A DNA stretch of 64,000 nucleotides, from the NCBI GenBank assembly GCA_947501355.1, contig CANMVA010000001.1:124001-188000 (forward strand), in the 5' to 3' direction. The position numbers were made by a program, and so were the translations under genes. How positions within the stretch are numbered: position 1 is the stretch's first letter; every line of letters starts with the position of its first letter. The notes beneath the pieces are model-generated. The model saw only the letters and a program-made list of their open reading frames with translations, did not search any database and was not told the DNA's origin. Source of the stretch: an uncultured Paracoccaceae bacterium. Lineage in GTDB: Bacteria; Pseudomonadota; Alphaproteobacteria; Rhodobacterales; Rhodobacteraceae. Below are positions 50,509-60,347 of the stretch, piece by piece.

Positions 50509-51617
50509 TCCGCGCGCTTGCCATAGGTTTGGCCCTTCTGGCCGCGCCCGCACAGGCCGACCCCGCGGAGGCCGCGCGCGCAGCATCCGAACAGCTGAAT
50601 GCGGCCTCGCTTGCCCTGCAAGAGGCCGAAGGGCGACGCGACCGGGTATCGGCATTGACGCAGACCGTTCAGGCTTACGAAGCCGGGCTCTCCGCCATGC
50701 GCGACGGGCTGCGCCGCGCGTCGATCCGGGAACAGGCGCTTGAGCGGGATCTGGCCAGCAAATCCCGAGAAATTGCGCAGTTGCTTTCGGTGCTGCAAAC
50801 CATCGAAAGCGCCCCTGCGCCGCTGTTGATGATGCACCCAAGCGGGCCGCTGGGCAGTGCACGCTCTGGCATGATCGTGTCCGAGGTCACCCCCGCCCTG
50901 CAGGTTGAGGCCGCCGTGCTCAAAGCGCAACTGGACGAGATGCAAACCCTCCGCGTGCTGCAGGAAAGCGCGACAGAAACGCTGCGCAATGGCCTGAACG
51001 AGGTGCAAACGGCGCGCACCGCGCTGAGCCAAGCGATCTCCCAACGCACGGATTTGCCGCGACGATTTACCGAAGACCCGGTGAAAACCGCGATCCTTCT
51101 GGACAGCAGCGAAACGCTCGAAGCCTTTGCCAGCGGACTGTCAGAAATCCCGGTGGATGGCTCGGAATCTGCCGCGCCCTTCAACCCGATCGCCAAAGGC
51201 GACCTGCCGCTGCCGGTCACGGGCCAGGTTCTGCGCCAGTTCAACGAGGCCGACGCCGCGGGCATCCGCCGCCCCGGCGTTCTGATCGCGACGCGCCCCC
51301 GCGCTTTGGTGACGACGCCCGTCGCCGCCTCCATCCGCTATCGCGGGCCGCTACTGGATTATGGCAACGTCATCATTCTGGAACCCGAGGCGGGCGCGCT
51401 GGTCGTGATGGCAGGGCTTGGCCAGGTTTACGGCGCGATCGGCGATGTGTTGCCGGAAGGCAGTGCTGTCGGGCTGATGGGTGGCCCTGTTAACACGAAT
51501 TTGACTGCATCGTCACTCGCGGGTAGCGCCCCTCGCTCAGAAACGCTTTATATAGAGACAAGAGAAGCCAACACGCCCGTGGACCCGTCAAGCTGGTTTG
51601 CGCTGACAAAGGAATGA
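50505..51617 (+). CDS. EnvC-like murein hydrolase activator with degenerate LytM domain
   Basis: The 370-residue protein has a signal peptide (MIRALAIGLALLAAPAQADP), a long coiled coil (residues about 20-170), and a C-terminal M23-like domain. The M23 region shows ATRPRALVTTPVAASIRYRG and DYGNVIILEPEAGALVVMAG but lacks the His and Asp residues needed to bind zinc. This is the EnvC pattern: it activates amidases at the septum rather than cutting peptidoglycan itself. It is coupled by ATGA overlaps to gpmI and ctpA. The FtsEX partner is not in the window. Confidence 0.88.
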   Translation: MIRALAIGLALLAAPAQADPAEAARAASEQLNAASLALQEAEGRRDRVSALTQTVQAYEAGLSAMRDGLRRASIREQALERDLASKSREIAQLLSVLQTIESAPAPLLMMHPSGPLGSARSGMIVSEVTPALQVEAAVLKAQLDEMQTLRVLQESATETLRNGLNEVQTARTALSQAISQRTDLPRRFTEDPVKTAILLDSSETLEAFASGLSEIPVDGSESAAPFNPIAKGDLPLPVTGQVLRQFNEADAAGIRRPGVLIATRPRALVTTPVAASIRYRGPLLDYGNVIILEPEAGALVVMAGLGQVYGAIGDVLPEGSAVGLMGGPVNTNLTASSLAGSAPRSETLYIETREANTPVDPSSWFALTKE

Positions 51618-52951
51618 GCATGAAAAAGTTCGTGATGGCCGCATTGGGCGGCATTGCCACAGCAACAATCGTGACAACTCAGGTCGCTGGCCCGTTGATC
51701 GCGCAAGAGGCCGAGAACAGCGCGTCGGTCTATGAACAGCTTGATCTGTTCGGAGATATTTTTGAACGTATCCGCGGCCAGTATGTGGAAGAGGTCGAAA
51801 GCTCTGATCTGATTGAGGCAGCGATTAACGGGATGCTGACCTCCCTTGATCCGCATTCGTCCTACCTGTCGCCCGATGATGCCGCCGATATGCGTGTGCA
51901 GACGCGCGGTGAGTTTGGCGGTCTGGGCATTGAGGTGACGCAGGAAGAGGGCTTTGTGAAAGTCGTCTCGCCCATTGACGGCACCCCTGCCGATCAGGCG
52001 GGTGTCGAGGCGGGCGATTTCATCACCCATGTGGATGGCGAAAGCGTGCTGGGTCTGAACCTTGATGAGGCGGTCGACATGATGCGCGGCCCCGTCGGGT
52101 CCGAGATCATCATCACTATTGTGCGCGAAGGCGAGGTTGAGCCGTTTGACGTCACCATCGTGCGCGACACAATCAAGCTGACCGCCGTGCGCACCCGCAC
52201 CGAAGGCGACACGGTCGTGCTGCGCGTGACCACGTTTAACGACCAGACCTCCCCCGGTCTGGAAGAAGGCATCGCCGAGCAGGTTGAAGAGGCAGGCGGT
52301 ATCGAGAACGTCAACGGCTTCGTGCTGGATATGCGCAACAACCCCGGCGGTTTGCTGACCGAAGCGATCCGCGTGTCGGATTTCTTCCTTGATAAGGGCG
52401 AGATCGTCTCGACCCGTGGCCGCGACCCCGAAGACGGCGACCGCTTCAACGCGACGCCCGGTGATCTGGCCCAAGGCAAGCCAATTGTCGTGCTGATCAA
52501 TGGCGGCTCCGCGTCCGCGTCCGAGATTGTTGCGGGTGCCCTGCAAGACCACCGCCGCGCGATTGTCGTGGGCACCAAGAGCTTCGGCAAAGGCTCGGTC
52601 CAGACGGTCATGCCCCTGCGCGGTGACGGCGCGATGCGCCTGACGACAGCGCGCTACTACACGCCGTCCGGACGCTCCATTCAGGCGCTGGGCGTCTCTC
52701 CCGACATCATCGTGGAGCAGCCCCGCCCTGCGGAAGTCACCGAGGAAGAGGAAGAGGATGCACGCTCCCGCTCCGAGGCTGATCTGCGCGGCAGCCTGAA
52801 CAATGACAGCCTGTCAGAGGACGAGATTCAGCAAATCGAAGCGGATCGCGCACGTGCCGAACAAGCTGCAGAACTGCGTGAAGAAGACTATCAACTGGCT
52901 TACGCCATCGACATTCTGACCGGCCTGAATGCGCTGGGTCCGGTTGAGTAA
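51614..52951 (+). CDS. ctpA: Carboxy-terminal processing protease (S41 family)
   Basis: The 445-residue periplasmic protease has a signal or anchor segment (FVMAALGGIATATIVTTQVA), then a PDZ domain (GEFGGLGIEVTQEEGFVKVV). The catalytic dyad is Ser301 in NGGSASASEIVAG and Lys326 in SFGKGSVQTV, exactly 25 residues apart as in E. coli Prc. The C-terminus is an acidic, coiled tail (TEEEEEDARSRSEADLRGSL). It trims the C-termini of exported proteins. A 7-bp GC hairpin separates it from rppH. Confidence 0.95.
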   Translation: MSMKKFVMAALGGIATATIVTTQVAGPLIAQEAENSASVYEQLDLFGDIFERIRGQYVEEVESSDLIEAAINGMLTSLDPHSSYLSPDDAADMRVQTRGEFGGLGIEVTQEEGFVKVVSPIDGTPADQAGVEAGDFITHVDGESVLGLNLDEAVDMMRGPVGSEIIITIVREGEVEPFDVTIVRDTIKLTAVRTRTEGDTVVLRVTTFNDQTSPGLEEGIAEQVEEAGGIENVNGFVLDMRNNPGGLLTEAIRVSDFFLDKGEIVSTRGRDPEDGDRFNATPGDLAQGKPIVVLINGGSASASEIVAGALQDHRRAIVVGTKSFGKGSVQTVMPLRGDGAMRLTTARYYTPSGRSIQALGVSPDIIVEQPRPAEVTEEEEEDARSRSEADLRGSLNNDSLSEDEIQQIEADRARAEQAAELREEDYQLAYAIDILTGLNALGPVE

Positions 52952-52958
52952 AAGGAGC

Positions 52959-52980
52959 GGCCCGGGCACCCGTCCGGGCC
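52959..52980 (+). terminator. GC-rich hairpin between ctpA and rppH
   Basis: GGCCCGG pairs with CCGGGCC around GCACCCGT. There is no T run after it, and rppH starts 7 bp later. It is more likely an mRNA stem or translation control element than a true terminator. Confidence 0.45.
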
Positions 52981-52987
52981 AACCACA

Positions 52988-53470
52988 ATGACCCCCGAAG
53001 ACATCGCAAAACTCCCTTACCGGCCCTGCGTTGGCCTGATGCTGGTCAATGGCGCGGGCCAAGTGTTCGTCGCCCAGCGCAACGACCGCTACACCGAGGC
53101 GTGGCAGATGCCGCAAGGCGGTGTTGACGAGGGCGAAGACCCGCGCGAGGCCGCGCTGCGCGAGCTTTGGGAGGAGACCGGGCTCACCGCCGACATGGTC
53201 ACGGTCGAGGCGGAAAGCAAAGACTGGCTGCCTTACGAGCTGCCCCATGATCTGGTCCCGCAGATTTGGAAAGGGCGCTATCGCGGGCAGAAGCAAAAGT
53301 GGTTTCTGCTGCGGTTTCACGGGGCCGACAGCGACATCAATATCGAGACAGAGCAGCCCGAGTTCTCTGCCTGGAAATGGGCCGCGCCCGAGACGCTGAT
53401 CGACGCGATTGTGCCGTTCAAGCGCGATGTCTATGCCGCCGTGCTGGACGAGTTTGCCGACAAGCTTTGA
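52988..53470 (+). CDS. rppH: RNA pyrophosphohydrolase (Nudix family)
   Basis: The 160-residue Nudix hydrolase removes pyrophosphate from the 5' end of mRNAs, which starts their decay. The Nudix box is [20 protein letters not shown], then TGLT, with all catalytic Glu residues. The opening [20 protein letters not shown] and later KWFLLRFHG fit RppH rather than other Nudix enzymes. The hairpin just before the start may reduce initiation. It is preceded by ctpA, as is common in relatives. Confidence 0.94.
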   Translation: MTPEDIAKLPYRPCVGLMLVNGAGQVFVAQRNDRYTEAWQMPQGGVDEGEDPREAALRELWEETGLTADMVTVEAESKDWLPYELPHDLVPQIWKGRYRGQKQKWFLLRFHGADSDINIETEQPEFSAWKWAAPETLIDAIVPFKRDVYAAVLDEFADKL

Positions 53471-53519
53471 TGCGTCTGAGGCGTTGCGCCGGACGGCGTG
53501 ACGGGCTACGCAAACGGCC

Positions 53520-54374
53520 ATGGGAAAAGCGAAACTTGATACACAAGCCATTGGTCTGGATGCGGGCCTTGCCTTCACAAAATGGGTGACGGGCGCAGAG
53601 AACCTGCATTACGGGCTGTGGGACGGGCTGGATGTGACCGCCGGAAACCTGCGCGCGGCGCAGGATGCCTATACCGACAAGCTGTTCCGATTGCTCCCTG
53701 ATCAGCCCTGCCGCATTCTGGATATCGGTGGCGGCGCGGGGGAGACCGCGCGCAAACTGATCGCACTGGGGCACAGTGTGGATATCGTCGTGCCCTCGAA
53801 ATTCCTCGCCGACCGCTGCCGCGCCAATGCGCCCAAAGCTACCGTGCACGAGATGATGTTCGAGGATTTCCAATCCGAGCCGCGCTTTGATCTGTGCCTC
53901 TTTTCCGAGAGCTACCAGTACATTCCGCTGGATCAGGGCCTGCCGAAATGCCTGCGCCTGCTGGAACCAGGCGGCAAGATCATCATCTCCGACTGCTTCC
54001 GCACGCCTGCCTACAAGGTTGCGAACCTCTCGGCCAAAGTGGGCGGCGGGCACCGCGAAAAGGCGTTCCGCTCCATGCTGGAGACCCAATCGGTGCGCAT
54101 CGCGTTTGAGGAGGATATCACCGCCTCCGTCGCGCCCTCCGTCGATCTGGAACAGGGGCTTTTCAACGTATTCGGCTACGCCGCCACCCGGATCGACACC
54201 GAACTTGCCGCCAAACGCCCCAAAGCGCGCTGGCTGCTGCACCGCGTGCTGCGTTTGCTGATGTCCGAACGCCGCCGCGCGCGCCTGGATGAGCGTCTGA
54301 ACAAACAGACCCGCAACGCCGACGCGTTTAAGACCTACAACCGCTATCTGATGATGGTGATCGAGCCTGCCTAA
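53520..54374 (+). CDS. Class I SAM-dependent methyltransferase
   Basis: The 284-residue protein has SAM motif I as CRILDIGGGAGETARKLIAL, and motif IV/post-I blocks near DLCLFSESYQYIPLDQGLPK and GGKIIISDCFRTPAY. The fold resembles small-molecule or lipid methyltransferases of the sterol/gamma-tocopherol type. The segment KWVTGAENLHYGLWDG near the N-terminus suggests a membrane-facing or lipid-like substrate. The substrate is not known. Its stop TAA overlaps the convergent transglycosylase stop. Confidence 0.82.
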   Translation: MGKAKLDTQAIGLDAGLAFTKWVTGAENLHYGLWDGLDVTAGNLRAAQDAYTDKLFRLLPDQPCRILDIGGGAGETARKLIALGHSVDIVVPSKFLADRCRANAPKATVHEMMFEDFQSEPRFDLCLFSESYQYIPLDQGLPKCLRLLEPGGKIIISDCFRTPAYKVANLSAKVGGGHREKAFRSMLETQSVRIAFEEDITASVAPSVDLEQGLFNVFGYAATRIDTELAAKRPKARWLLHRVLRLLMSERRRARLDERLNKQTRNADAFKTYNRYLMMVIEPA

Positions 54375-55729
54375 CGCAGCTTCTTGAGCAACGTCATCGA
54401 CGGGTAGCCATCCGGCGTCAGCCCGCGCGCTTTCTGAAACTTGCGGATCGCGGCGATCGTGTTCGGCCCGATGCGCCCGTCCACACCTTGGGTGCTGAAC
54501 CCAGCATTGGTCAGGCGCTGCTGCAACTCTTTGCGCTCGGCTGACTTCAACGCGCGATCCCCGCGGGGCCAACTGGCTTGGAACGCCCGTTTGCCCGCGA
54601 TCCGGTCGCTCAAGTGACCCACACCGATCACATAGGCATCGGCGGCGTTATAGCGTTCGATCACGCTGAAATTCTTGAAGATCATAAAAGCAACGCCCTC
54701 AGATCCCGCAGGCAACAGGATCGACGCAGAGCCATAATTCGGTACCGCCCGACCATCCAACCCGCGCACACCAAGACGGCTCCACTGATTGGGCATTTTC
54801 TTGATCTTGCGATCAGCGAGCGCGTAATCAAACCCACGCGGCAGCTGCACTTCAACGCCCCACGGCATGCCTTTCACCCAGCCAAACCGCTTGAGGTAAT
54901 TCGCGGTCGAGGCCAGCGCATCCGTTGGATCATCAGACCAGATATCGCGGCGGCCATCGCCGTTGAAATCCTGCGCATAGTCCAGATACGACGTCGGCAT
55001 GAACTGCGTATGCCCCATGGCTCCCGCCCAGCTTCCGGTCATGCCTTGCACATCCGTGTCGCCATTCTGCAGGATGCGCAAAGCCGCGATCAGTTGTTCT
55101 TCGAAGAACGCCCCGCGACGGCCATCATAGGCCAGCGTTGCCATCGCGGGGATCACTTCGGTCTTGCCGCGCACGGCACCGTAAGCGCTTTCTAATCCCC
55201 AGACGGCTACGACAACTTCCTTGTCGACGCCATACTTCGACTCAATTCGATCCAGCTTGGCCGCATGGGTCCGCAAAGCCGATTTACCATTGCGGATGCG
55301 GCTGTCAGAGACGGCACTGTCGAGATAATCCCACAGGGTTTTCGTGAACTCCGACTGGTTGCGATCCCGGCTGATCGCATCGGAATTATACCGCGCGTTG
55401 CGGAACGCCTTATCGAGCGTGCGCTGCGAAATCCCCTGCGCCCGCGCGCGTTGCCTGAAGCCCTCAATCCAGCGCTGAAAACCGATATTGGACGTGGAAA
55501 TCTGCTGCTCGGTCACGGTCGTACTCCTCCGCGTCACATCAACGGCGCGGTCGGGCCGAATAGTGGGCCGGATCGATGTGCCCACAACAAAAACAACGGG
55601 TTGCGCGGTCAGACGCTCCACAATCGCAGCGCGGGATTCCGGGCGGATCGACGTGGTTGGCGCAGCCGCGCTCGCCATGCCAGCCGCCATCAAAAGACCG
55701 CCGATCAAACCTGTCTTGAGTAGTGTCAT
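54371..55729 (-). CDS. Lytic murein transglycosylase (MltB family) with peptidoglycan-binding domain
   Basis: The start is set at ATG 55729, giving a signal peptide (MTLLKTGLIGGLLMAAGMAS) in a 452-residue protein; the track start at 55795 adds 22 residues. The catalytic Glu180 lies in WGLESAYGAVRGKTEVIPAM. The MltB-type block MGHTQFMPTSYLDYAQDFNG follows. The C-terminus is a peptidoglycan-binding domain (QRLTNAGFSTQGVDGRIGPN). It cleaves the glycan strands of murein in the periplasm, forming anhydro ends. It converges with the methyltransferase gene by a 4-bp overlap. Confidence 0.93.
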   Translation of the reverse strand: MTLLKTGLIGGLLMAAGMASAAAPTTSIRPESRAAIVERLTAQPVVFVVGTSIRPTIRPDRAVDVTRRSTTVTEQQISTSNIGFQRWIEGFRQRARAQGISQRTLDKAFRNARYNSDAISRDRNQSEFTKTLWDYLDSAVSDSRIRNGKSALRTHAAKLDRIESKYGVDKEVVVAVWGLESAYGAVRGKTEVIPAMATLAYDGRRGAFFEEQLIAALRILQNGDTDVQGMTGSWAGAMGHTQFMPTSYLDYAQDFNGDGRRDIWSDDPTDALASTANYLKRFGWVKGMPWGVEVQLPRGFDYALADRKIKKMPNQWSRLGVRGLDGRAVPNYGSASILLPAGSEGVAFMIFKNFSVIERYNAADAYVIGVGHLSDRIAGKRAFQASWPRGDRALKSAERKELQQRLTNAGFSTQGVDGRIGPNTIAAIRKFQKARGLTPDGYPSMTLLKKLR

Positions 55730-55823
55730 ATGCCTGCCCGCCTTTTTTAAGCGTTTGGGCAGAGCATACAGGGATTGTTTCCGTTCTGGAAGCAATCAGC
55801 GCAGGCGCGCGCAAAAACTTGCG

Positions 55824-58079
55824 TTACCGGCGGCGGGAGACCTTGCGTTTCACCTTATCGGCCTTGCGCTTGGCTTTGACCTTGCGCCGTTTGGGGGAGC
55901 CTCTGCGCGCGTTGCCGCCGCGCCCTTGGGGCAGGTCTTTGCCATCCAGTTCCAGCAGGTCGAGCATTAGGCCACCGGTCACCGGAACAGCCTCCGACAG
56001 CTTGACGAGAACGGTCTGACCCAGCGAAATCTCGATCCCCGTATCGGCGCCCATCAGCGTCTGGGTTTCCGCATCGTGGTGGAAATATTCGGACCCGATA
56101 TTGCGCATCGGCACCAAGCCGTCGGCACCCGTTTCATCCAGTTTCACAAAGACGCCAAACCGCGCGATCCCGCTGATCCGCCCGGTAAAAGTGCTGCCGA
56201 CGCGGTCGCTGAGATAGGCGGCCAGATAGCGGTCGGTCGTGTCGCGTTCGGCCATCATCGAGCGGCGTTCCGTGTCGGAGATTTGCACGGCGGTCGCGTC
56301 CAGCTCGGCAATATCCTCCGCGCTCAGCCCGTCTTTGCCCCAGCCATGCGCCGTGACCAGCGCGCGGTGCACGATCAGGTCGGCATAGCGGCGGATGGGC
56401 GAGGTGAAATGCGCGTAGCTTTTGAGCGACAGGCCAAAATGGCCAAAGTTTTCCGCGTTATAATAGGCCTGCGTCATGGAGCGCAGGGTGCTGAGGTTGA
56501 TCAGCTCAGCGAATTCGCTGCCCGCCGCGGCATTCAGCAACTGGTTCAGGTGGCGGGTGTGTAGAACCTGACCTTTGGCGAGGTTGAACCCAGCGGTTTG
56601 GGCCGTCTCGCGCAGGGCTTCCAGCTTTTCAGCGGTGGGTTCTTCATGGACCCGGAAGAGCAGCGGCTGGCCCTTGGCTTTGAGCGTCTCTGCCGCGGCG
56701 ACATTGGCGAGGATCATGAACTCTTCGATCAGCCGATGCGCGTCCAGCCGGTCCTTGAAGGCAACCGACTGCACCTCGCCCTCGTCGGTCAGGATGATGC
56801 GGCGTTCGGGCAGGTCCAGATCCAGAGGCTGGCGCTTTTCCCGAGCTTGGCGCGCGGCGTGGTAGGCGGCATAGAGGGGCGCGACCACCTCCTCCATCAA
56901 CGGCCCAACCTTGTCGTTTGGCGCGCCATCGACCGCCTCTTGCACCTCTTCGTAATTCAGCGACGCGGCAGAGCGCATGAGGCCGCGCACAAAGCGATGG
57001 CCCTTCAGCTCACCCCCCGCTGTCAGCTGCATGCGCACGGCAATACAGGCGCGCGGCACGCCTTCATGCAGCGAGCAAAGATCGCCGGACAATCGATCCG
57101 GCAACATCGGGACCACGCGATCGGGGAAATAGGTCGAATTCCCCCGCTTGCGCGCCTCGCGATCCAGCGCAGAGCCGGGCGTCACATAGGCCGCCACATC
57201 GGCAATCGCGACCCAAACCACATGGCCGCCGGGGTTCTTTGGGTCGTCATCGGCATGGGCGAAACAAGCGTCATCGTGGTCGCGCGCGTCGCTGGGATCA
57301 ATCGTGACCAAAGGCATATCGCGCAGGTCTTCGCGCCCTTTCAGGCCTGCAGGTTTCTTGGCGTCTGCCTCCGCGATCACCTCATCCGGGAAATCGTCCG
57401 GGATGCCATGCTGGTGGATCGCAATCAGCGACACCGCCTTGGGCGCCGAGGGATCACCCAGCCGACTCACAATTCGCGCTTTGGGTAGCCCCATACGCAC
57501 CTTCGGCCCCGATTGCTCTGCCTCGACCAACTCGCCATCGCGCGCACCGTGTGTCGCGCCGGCCGGCACATCCCATTCGCGGTCGCTGCCCTTGTCGATG
57601 GGCACCACACGCCCGCCTTCCGCCTCTTTGCGGAAGACGCCCAGAATCTTGGTCGGGTTATGCCCAATACGCCGGATCAGACGCGCCTCATAAGCATGAT
57701 CTTCGCCCTTTACTTCCGTCAGACGCGCCAGAATCCGGTCGCCCTCACCCAGCGCCGGGTCACTGCCTCGCAGCACCATCAGCACGCGCGGCTCCTCCGC
57801 CTCGCCCTGCCATTCCAAGGGCTTCGCAAAAAGGTCACCGTCCCCATTCGGCGCCTGCACCTGCAGCACCGACACAGGCGGCAGCTTGTCCGGATCGCGG
57901 TAACTTTTCTTGCGTTTTTGCAGATGGCCGTCGGCCTCAAGCTCACGCAGCAAGCGCTTAAGATCAATCCGCGCGGCCCCTTTGATGCCAAAGGCGCGCC
58001 CGATATCGCGTTTGCTGGTTTGCGTGGGATTATCTGAAATCCACTGGAGGATTTCATCCTTGGTGGGAAGCCTGCTCAT
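55824..58079 (-). CDS. rnr: Ribonuclease R
   Basis: The 751-residue exoribonuclease degrades structured RNA from 3' to 5'. It has an N-terminal winged-helix segment (DEILQWISDNPTQTSKRDIG), cold-shock domains, and the RNB catalytic core with LVTIDPSDARDHDDACFAHA, whose Asp residues bind magnesium. An S1 domain follows (SGIARFGVFVKLDETGADGL). The C-terminal tail is very basic (RRGSPKRRKVKAKRKADKVK), as in other RNase R proteins that bind structured RNA. The ATG is at 58079. It lies 31 bp after the DUF2064 gene on the same strand. Confidence 0.95.
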   Translation of the reverse strand: MSRLPTKDEILQWISDNPTQTSKRDIGRAFGIKGAARIDLKRLLRELEADGHLQKRKKSYRDPDKLPPVSVLQVQAPNGDGDLFAKPLEWQGEAEEPRVLMVLRGSDPALGEGDRILARLTEVKGEDHAYEARLIRRIGHNPTKILGVFRKEAEGGRVVPIDKGSDREWDVPAGATHGARDGELVEAEQSGPKVRMGLPKARIVSRLGDPSAPKAVSLIAIHQHGIPDDFPDEVIAEADAKKPAGLKGREDLRDMPLVTIDPSDARDHDDACFAHADDDPKNPGGHVVWVAIADVAAYVTPGSALDREARKRGNSTYFPDRVVPMLPDRLSGDLCSLHEGVPRACIAVRMQLTAGGELKGHRFVRGLMRSAASLNYEEVQEAVDGAPNDKVGPLMEEVVAPLYAAYHAARQAREKRQPLDLDLPERRIILTDEGEVQSVAFKDRLDAHRLIEEFMILANVAAAETLKAKGQPLLFRVHEEPTAEKLEALRETAQTAGFNLAKGQVLHTRHLNQLLNAAAGSEFAELINLSTLRSMTQAYYNAENFGHFGLSLKSYAHFTSPIRRYADLIVHRALVTAHGWGKDGLSAEDIAELDATAVQISDTERRSMMAERDTTDRYLAAYLSDRVGSTFTGRISGIARFGVFVKLDETGADGLVPMRNIGSEYFHHDAETQTLMGADTGIEISLGQTVLVKLSEAVPVTGGLMLDLLELDGKDLPQGRGGNARRGSPKRRKVKAKRKADKVKRKVSRRR

Positions 58080-58110
58080 ACCTTGTCGCTACCACGCAAG
58101 GCGCGCGCCG

Positions 58111-58686
58111 TCACCCGCGAAGATCGGCCACCGTGTCCACATCGCGCAAAGGGGCTACATAAGCGATGCGCAAGCCGGGCAAGCTCGCCTCCGTATCGGC
58201 CAAAGCATGCTCCGTCGACCAGCGCACGCCTTCAAACAGTGTGCGCGGCACCGAGCCCACGCGCTTCATGCCAACCAACCAATAGCCCCCATCCGGCGCG
58301 GGTCCAAACACCGCCTCATGATCGCCCAGCGCTGCAAAGGCTTCGGCAATCCGTGCCGCGGTCACACCCGGAACATCCGCCCCGATAATCGCCACCGGAC
58401 CGGGGGGCATCGTCCGAAACACCCGTGCCATCCGGTCCCCCAGATCGCCCGGCCCTTGCGGCACCCGAGGCAAATCTGCAGGCCAAACCCGGCTCAGCAT
58501 CCCCACCCGATCAGGCGCCACCGCCAGCACCACGTGCCACCGCGGATCGCGCACCCGCCGCAACAGCCCGCGCACCTGATGGCGAAACCACCACGCCGCC
58601 GCCGTCATCCCGATATCCCGACCCAGACGCGTCTTCACACGCCCCGGTCGCGACTCTTTCACCATGACAACCAGTGTCCGTTTCAC
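58111..58686 (-). CDS. DUF2064 / TIGR04282-type glycosyltransferase-like protein
   Basis: The 191-residue protein has a nucleotide-diphospho-sugar transferase-like fold. The N-terminus is [20 protein letters not shown]. The core motif is VAIIGADVPGVTAARIAEAF and the family block is HEAVFGPAPDGGYWLVGM. Members are annotated as possible glycosyltransferases of arsenosugar biosynthesis, but most have no proven role. It overlaps the GNAT gene by ATGA, so both are in the dapE transcript. No arsenic-methyltransferase or radical SAM gene is adjacent, which weakens an arsenosugar role here. Confidence 0.83.
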   Translation of the reverse strand: MKRTLVVMVKESRPGRVKTRLGRDIGMTAAAWWFRHQVRGLLRRVRDPRWHVVLAVAPDRVGMLSRVWPADLPRVPQGPGDLGDRMARVFRTMPPGPVAIIGADVPGVTAARIAEAFAALGDHEAVFGPAPDGGYWLVGMKRVGSVPRTLFEGVRWSTEHALADTEASLPGLRIAYVAPLRDVDTVADLRG

Positions 58687-59108
58687 GAAAACAGCACCCG
58701 CATGTCGCGATGGGGGATCCGCGCATCCAGATATTCGGGGCCATAGGCCTCAAAGCCCAGCGCCTCGTAGAACCCGATCGCGCGCACCTGCGCCCCCAGC
58801 TTGACGCCTTTGACCTTTTCACCTTTGCGAAAATATCCAATGGCCCAGCGGATCAAGTCCGCGCCATGCCCATCGCTGCGATGATCGGGCGACACACAGA
58901 CCCGCTCCACCTTGCCCATGCCATCTACGACGCGCAGGCGCATCGTGCCAATCGGCGTATCGCCCACACGGAGCAGCACATGGGTCGCCTCCGGGTCGAG
59001 CCCGTCTACCTCTTCGGCTTCAGTCACGCCTTGTTCGCCCACAAAGACCTGGCGGCGCAGATCAAAACACGCCTGTTTGTCAGCGTCGGTTTCAGCAACG
59101 CGGATCAT
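58683..59108 (-). CDS. GNAT-family N-acetyltransferase
   Basis: The 141-residue protein begins [20 protein letters not shown] and carries the acetyl-CoA motif [20 protein letters not shown], followed by [20 protein letters not shown]. This is typical of ElaA/PhnO-like acetyltransferases. The substrate is unknown. It overlaps dapE by ATGA upstream and the DUF2064 gene downstream, so it sits in a coupled operon. Its sequence looks complete for the family. Confidence 0.88.
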   Translation of the reverse strand: MIRVAETDADKQACFDLRRQVFVGEQGVTEAEEVDGLDPEATHVLLRVGDTPIGTMRLRVVDGMGKVERVCVSPDHRSDGHGADLIRWAIGYFRKGEKVKGVKLGAQVRAIGFYEALGFEAYGPEYLDARIPHRDMRVLFS

Positions 59109-60247
59109 GCGAAATAGTCCTGTAGAATGCGCGTGTAGATGCTTTTGAGCTGATGAATTTGCGCCACCTCAACCCGCTCATCGACCTGATGCATCGTTTT
59201 GCCCACAAGGCCGAACTCCACCACCGGGCAGTGATCCTTGACGAAGCGTGCGTCCGAGGTGCCGCCCGTTGTCGACATCTCCGGCACGCGGTTGGTCTCC
59301 ACCTGCACGGCCTTTGCGACCAGCGCCGACAAATCGCCCGGCGGCGTGATGAAGCTCTCGCCCGAAATCTTCACTTTGACTTCAATCGCCACGCCCGTCG
59401 CCTCGGTCACTTTCGCAGCCTCTGCCTCAAGCCACTGGGTCAGGGACGCGCCGGAATGGGCGTCGTTGAAGCGGATATTGATCGTCGCCTTGCACTCCGC
59501 CGGGATCACATTTGTCGCCGGGTTGCCGGTATCGACAGTAACAATAGCCAAGGTCGACGCATCAAAATGTTCCGTCCCGTCGTCCAGCGCGTGACCTGCA
59601 AGCTGATCCAGCAGCCCAACCATCGCGTGCAGGGGGTTTTTGGCGCGGTGCGGGTAGGCGGAATGCCCCTGCACGCCCACCGCTTTGAGATACGCGGTCA
59701 GCGATCCGCGCCGCCCGATCTTCATCATCTCGCCCATCTCGTTGGGGCTCGTCGGCTCCCCAACCAGACAAACCGACATCGCCTCCCCCTCAGCGCGCAT
59801 CCAATCGAGAAGCGCAGTCGTGCCGTCCAGCGCATCGCCTTCCTCATCCCCCGTAATCGCAAGGATCACCGACCCATCGGGCGGTGTGTCTTTCACAAAA
59901 TCAACAGCGGCCGCGGCAAAGGCAGCCACGCCGGATTTCATATCCGTCGCCCCGCGCCCGTAAAGGAACCCGTCCTTGATCTCGGCCCCGAACGGATCAA
60001 CCGTCCAGGCCGCTTCATCGCCCAAAGGCACCACATCCGTATGTCCGTTGAACCCAAAAGACTTCGCGTGTCCCTTCTCGCCCCAGCGCGCATAAAGGTT
60101 CGCGATCCCGGCGCGGTCCACGCGCCAGCAGGTGAAGCCCGCGCCCTCCAGCAGCTCTTGCAAAAGCACCAAAGCGCCCCCTTCGACGGGGGTCACCGAA
60201 GGGCAGCGCACAAGGGCGGCGGTCAGCTCAACTGGATCGATGGTCAC
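59105..60247 (-). CDS. dapE: Succinyl-diaminopimelate desuccinylase
   Basis: A GTG start at 60247 ([20 protein letters not shown]) is preferred to the track start at 60295, because AAAGGA lies eight bases upstream and the product then has 380 residues, normal for DapE. The M20 zinc site is visible: His and Asp in [18 protein letters not shown], Asp in [15 protein letters not shown], Glu-Glu in [14 protein letters not shown]. It removes succinate from N-succinyl-LL-diaminopimelate on the route to lysine and murein. dapD, the enzyme two steps earlier, is at the right edge of the window on the same strand. Confidence 0.95.
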   Translation of the reverse strand: MTIDPVELTAALVRCPSVTPVEGGALVLLQELLEGAGFTCWRVDRAGIANLYARWGEKGHAKSFGFNGHTDVVPLGDEAAWTVDPFGAEIKDGFLYGRGATDMKSGVAAFAAAAVDFVKDTPPDGSVILAITGDEEGDALDGTTALLDWMRAEGEAMSVCLVGEPTSPNEMGEMMKIGRRGSLTAYLKAVGVQGHSAYPHRAKNPLHAMVGLLDQLAGHALDDGTEHFDASTLAIVTVDTGNPATNVIPAECKATINIRFNDAHSGASLTQWLEAEAAKVTEATGVAIEVKVKISGESFITPPGDLSALVAKAVQVETNRVPEMSTTGGTSDARFVKDHCPVVEFGLVGKTMHQVDERVEVAQIHQLKSIYTRILQDYFA

Positions 60248-60332
60248 GGGCAAAATCCTTTCAGGCCAGTCCCCTAGGCGATACCGAGTTGCCACACCGG
60301 ATGCAATTGTCTCGGAACCGGCGGAAAACTGC

Positions 60333-60347
60333 TTAACAAAAAGTTAA
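60333..60347. promoter_or_regulatory. Perfect CtrA-type box TTAA-N7-TTAA
   Basis: TTAACAAAAAGTTAA matches the full CtrA consensus TTAA-N7-TTAA. It is between the divergent dapE and Hint-protein genes, about 86 bp upstream of the dapE start and 170 bp upstream of the Hint gene. CtrA control of either gene is inference from the motif. Confidence 0.6.
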
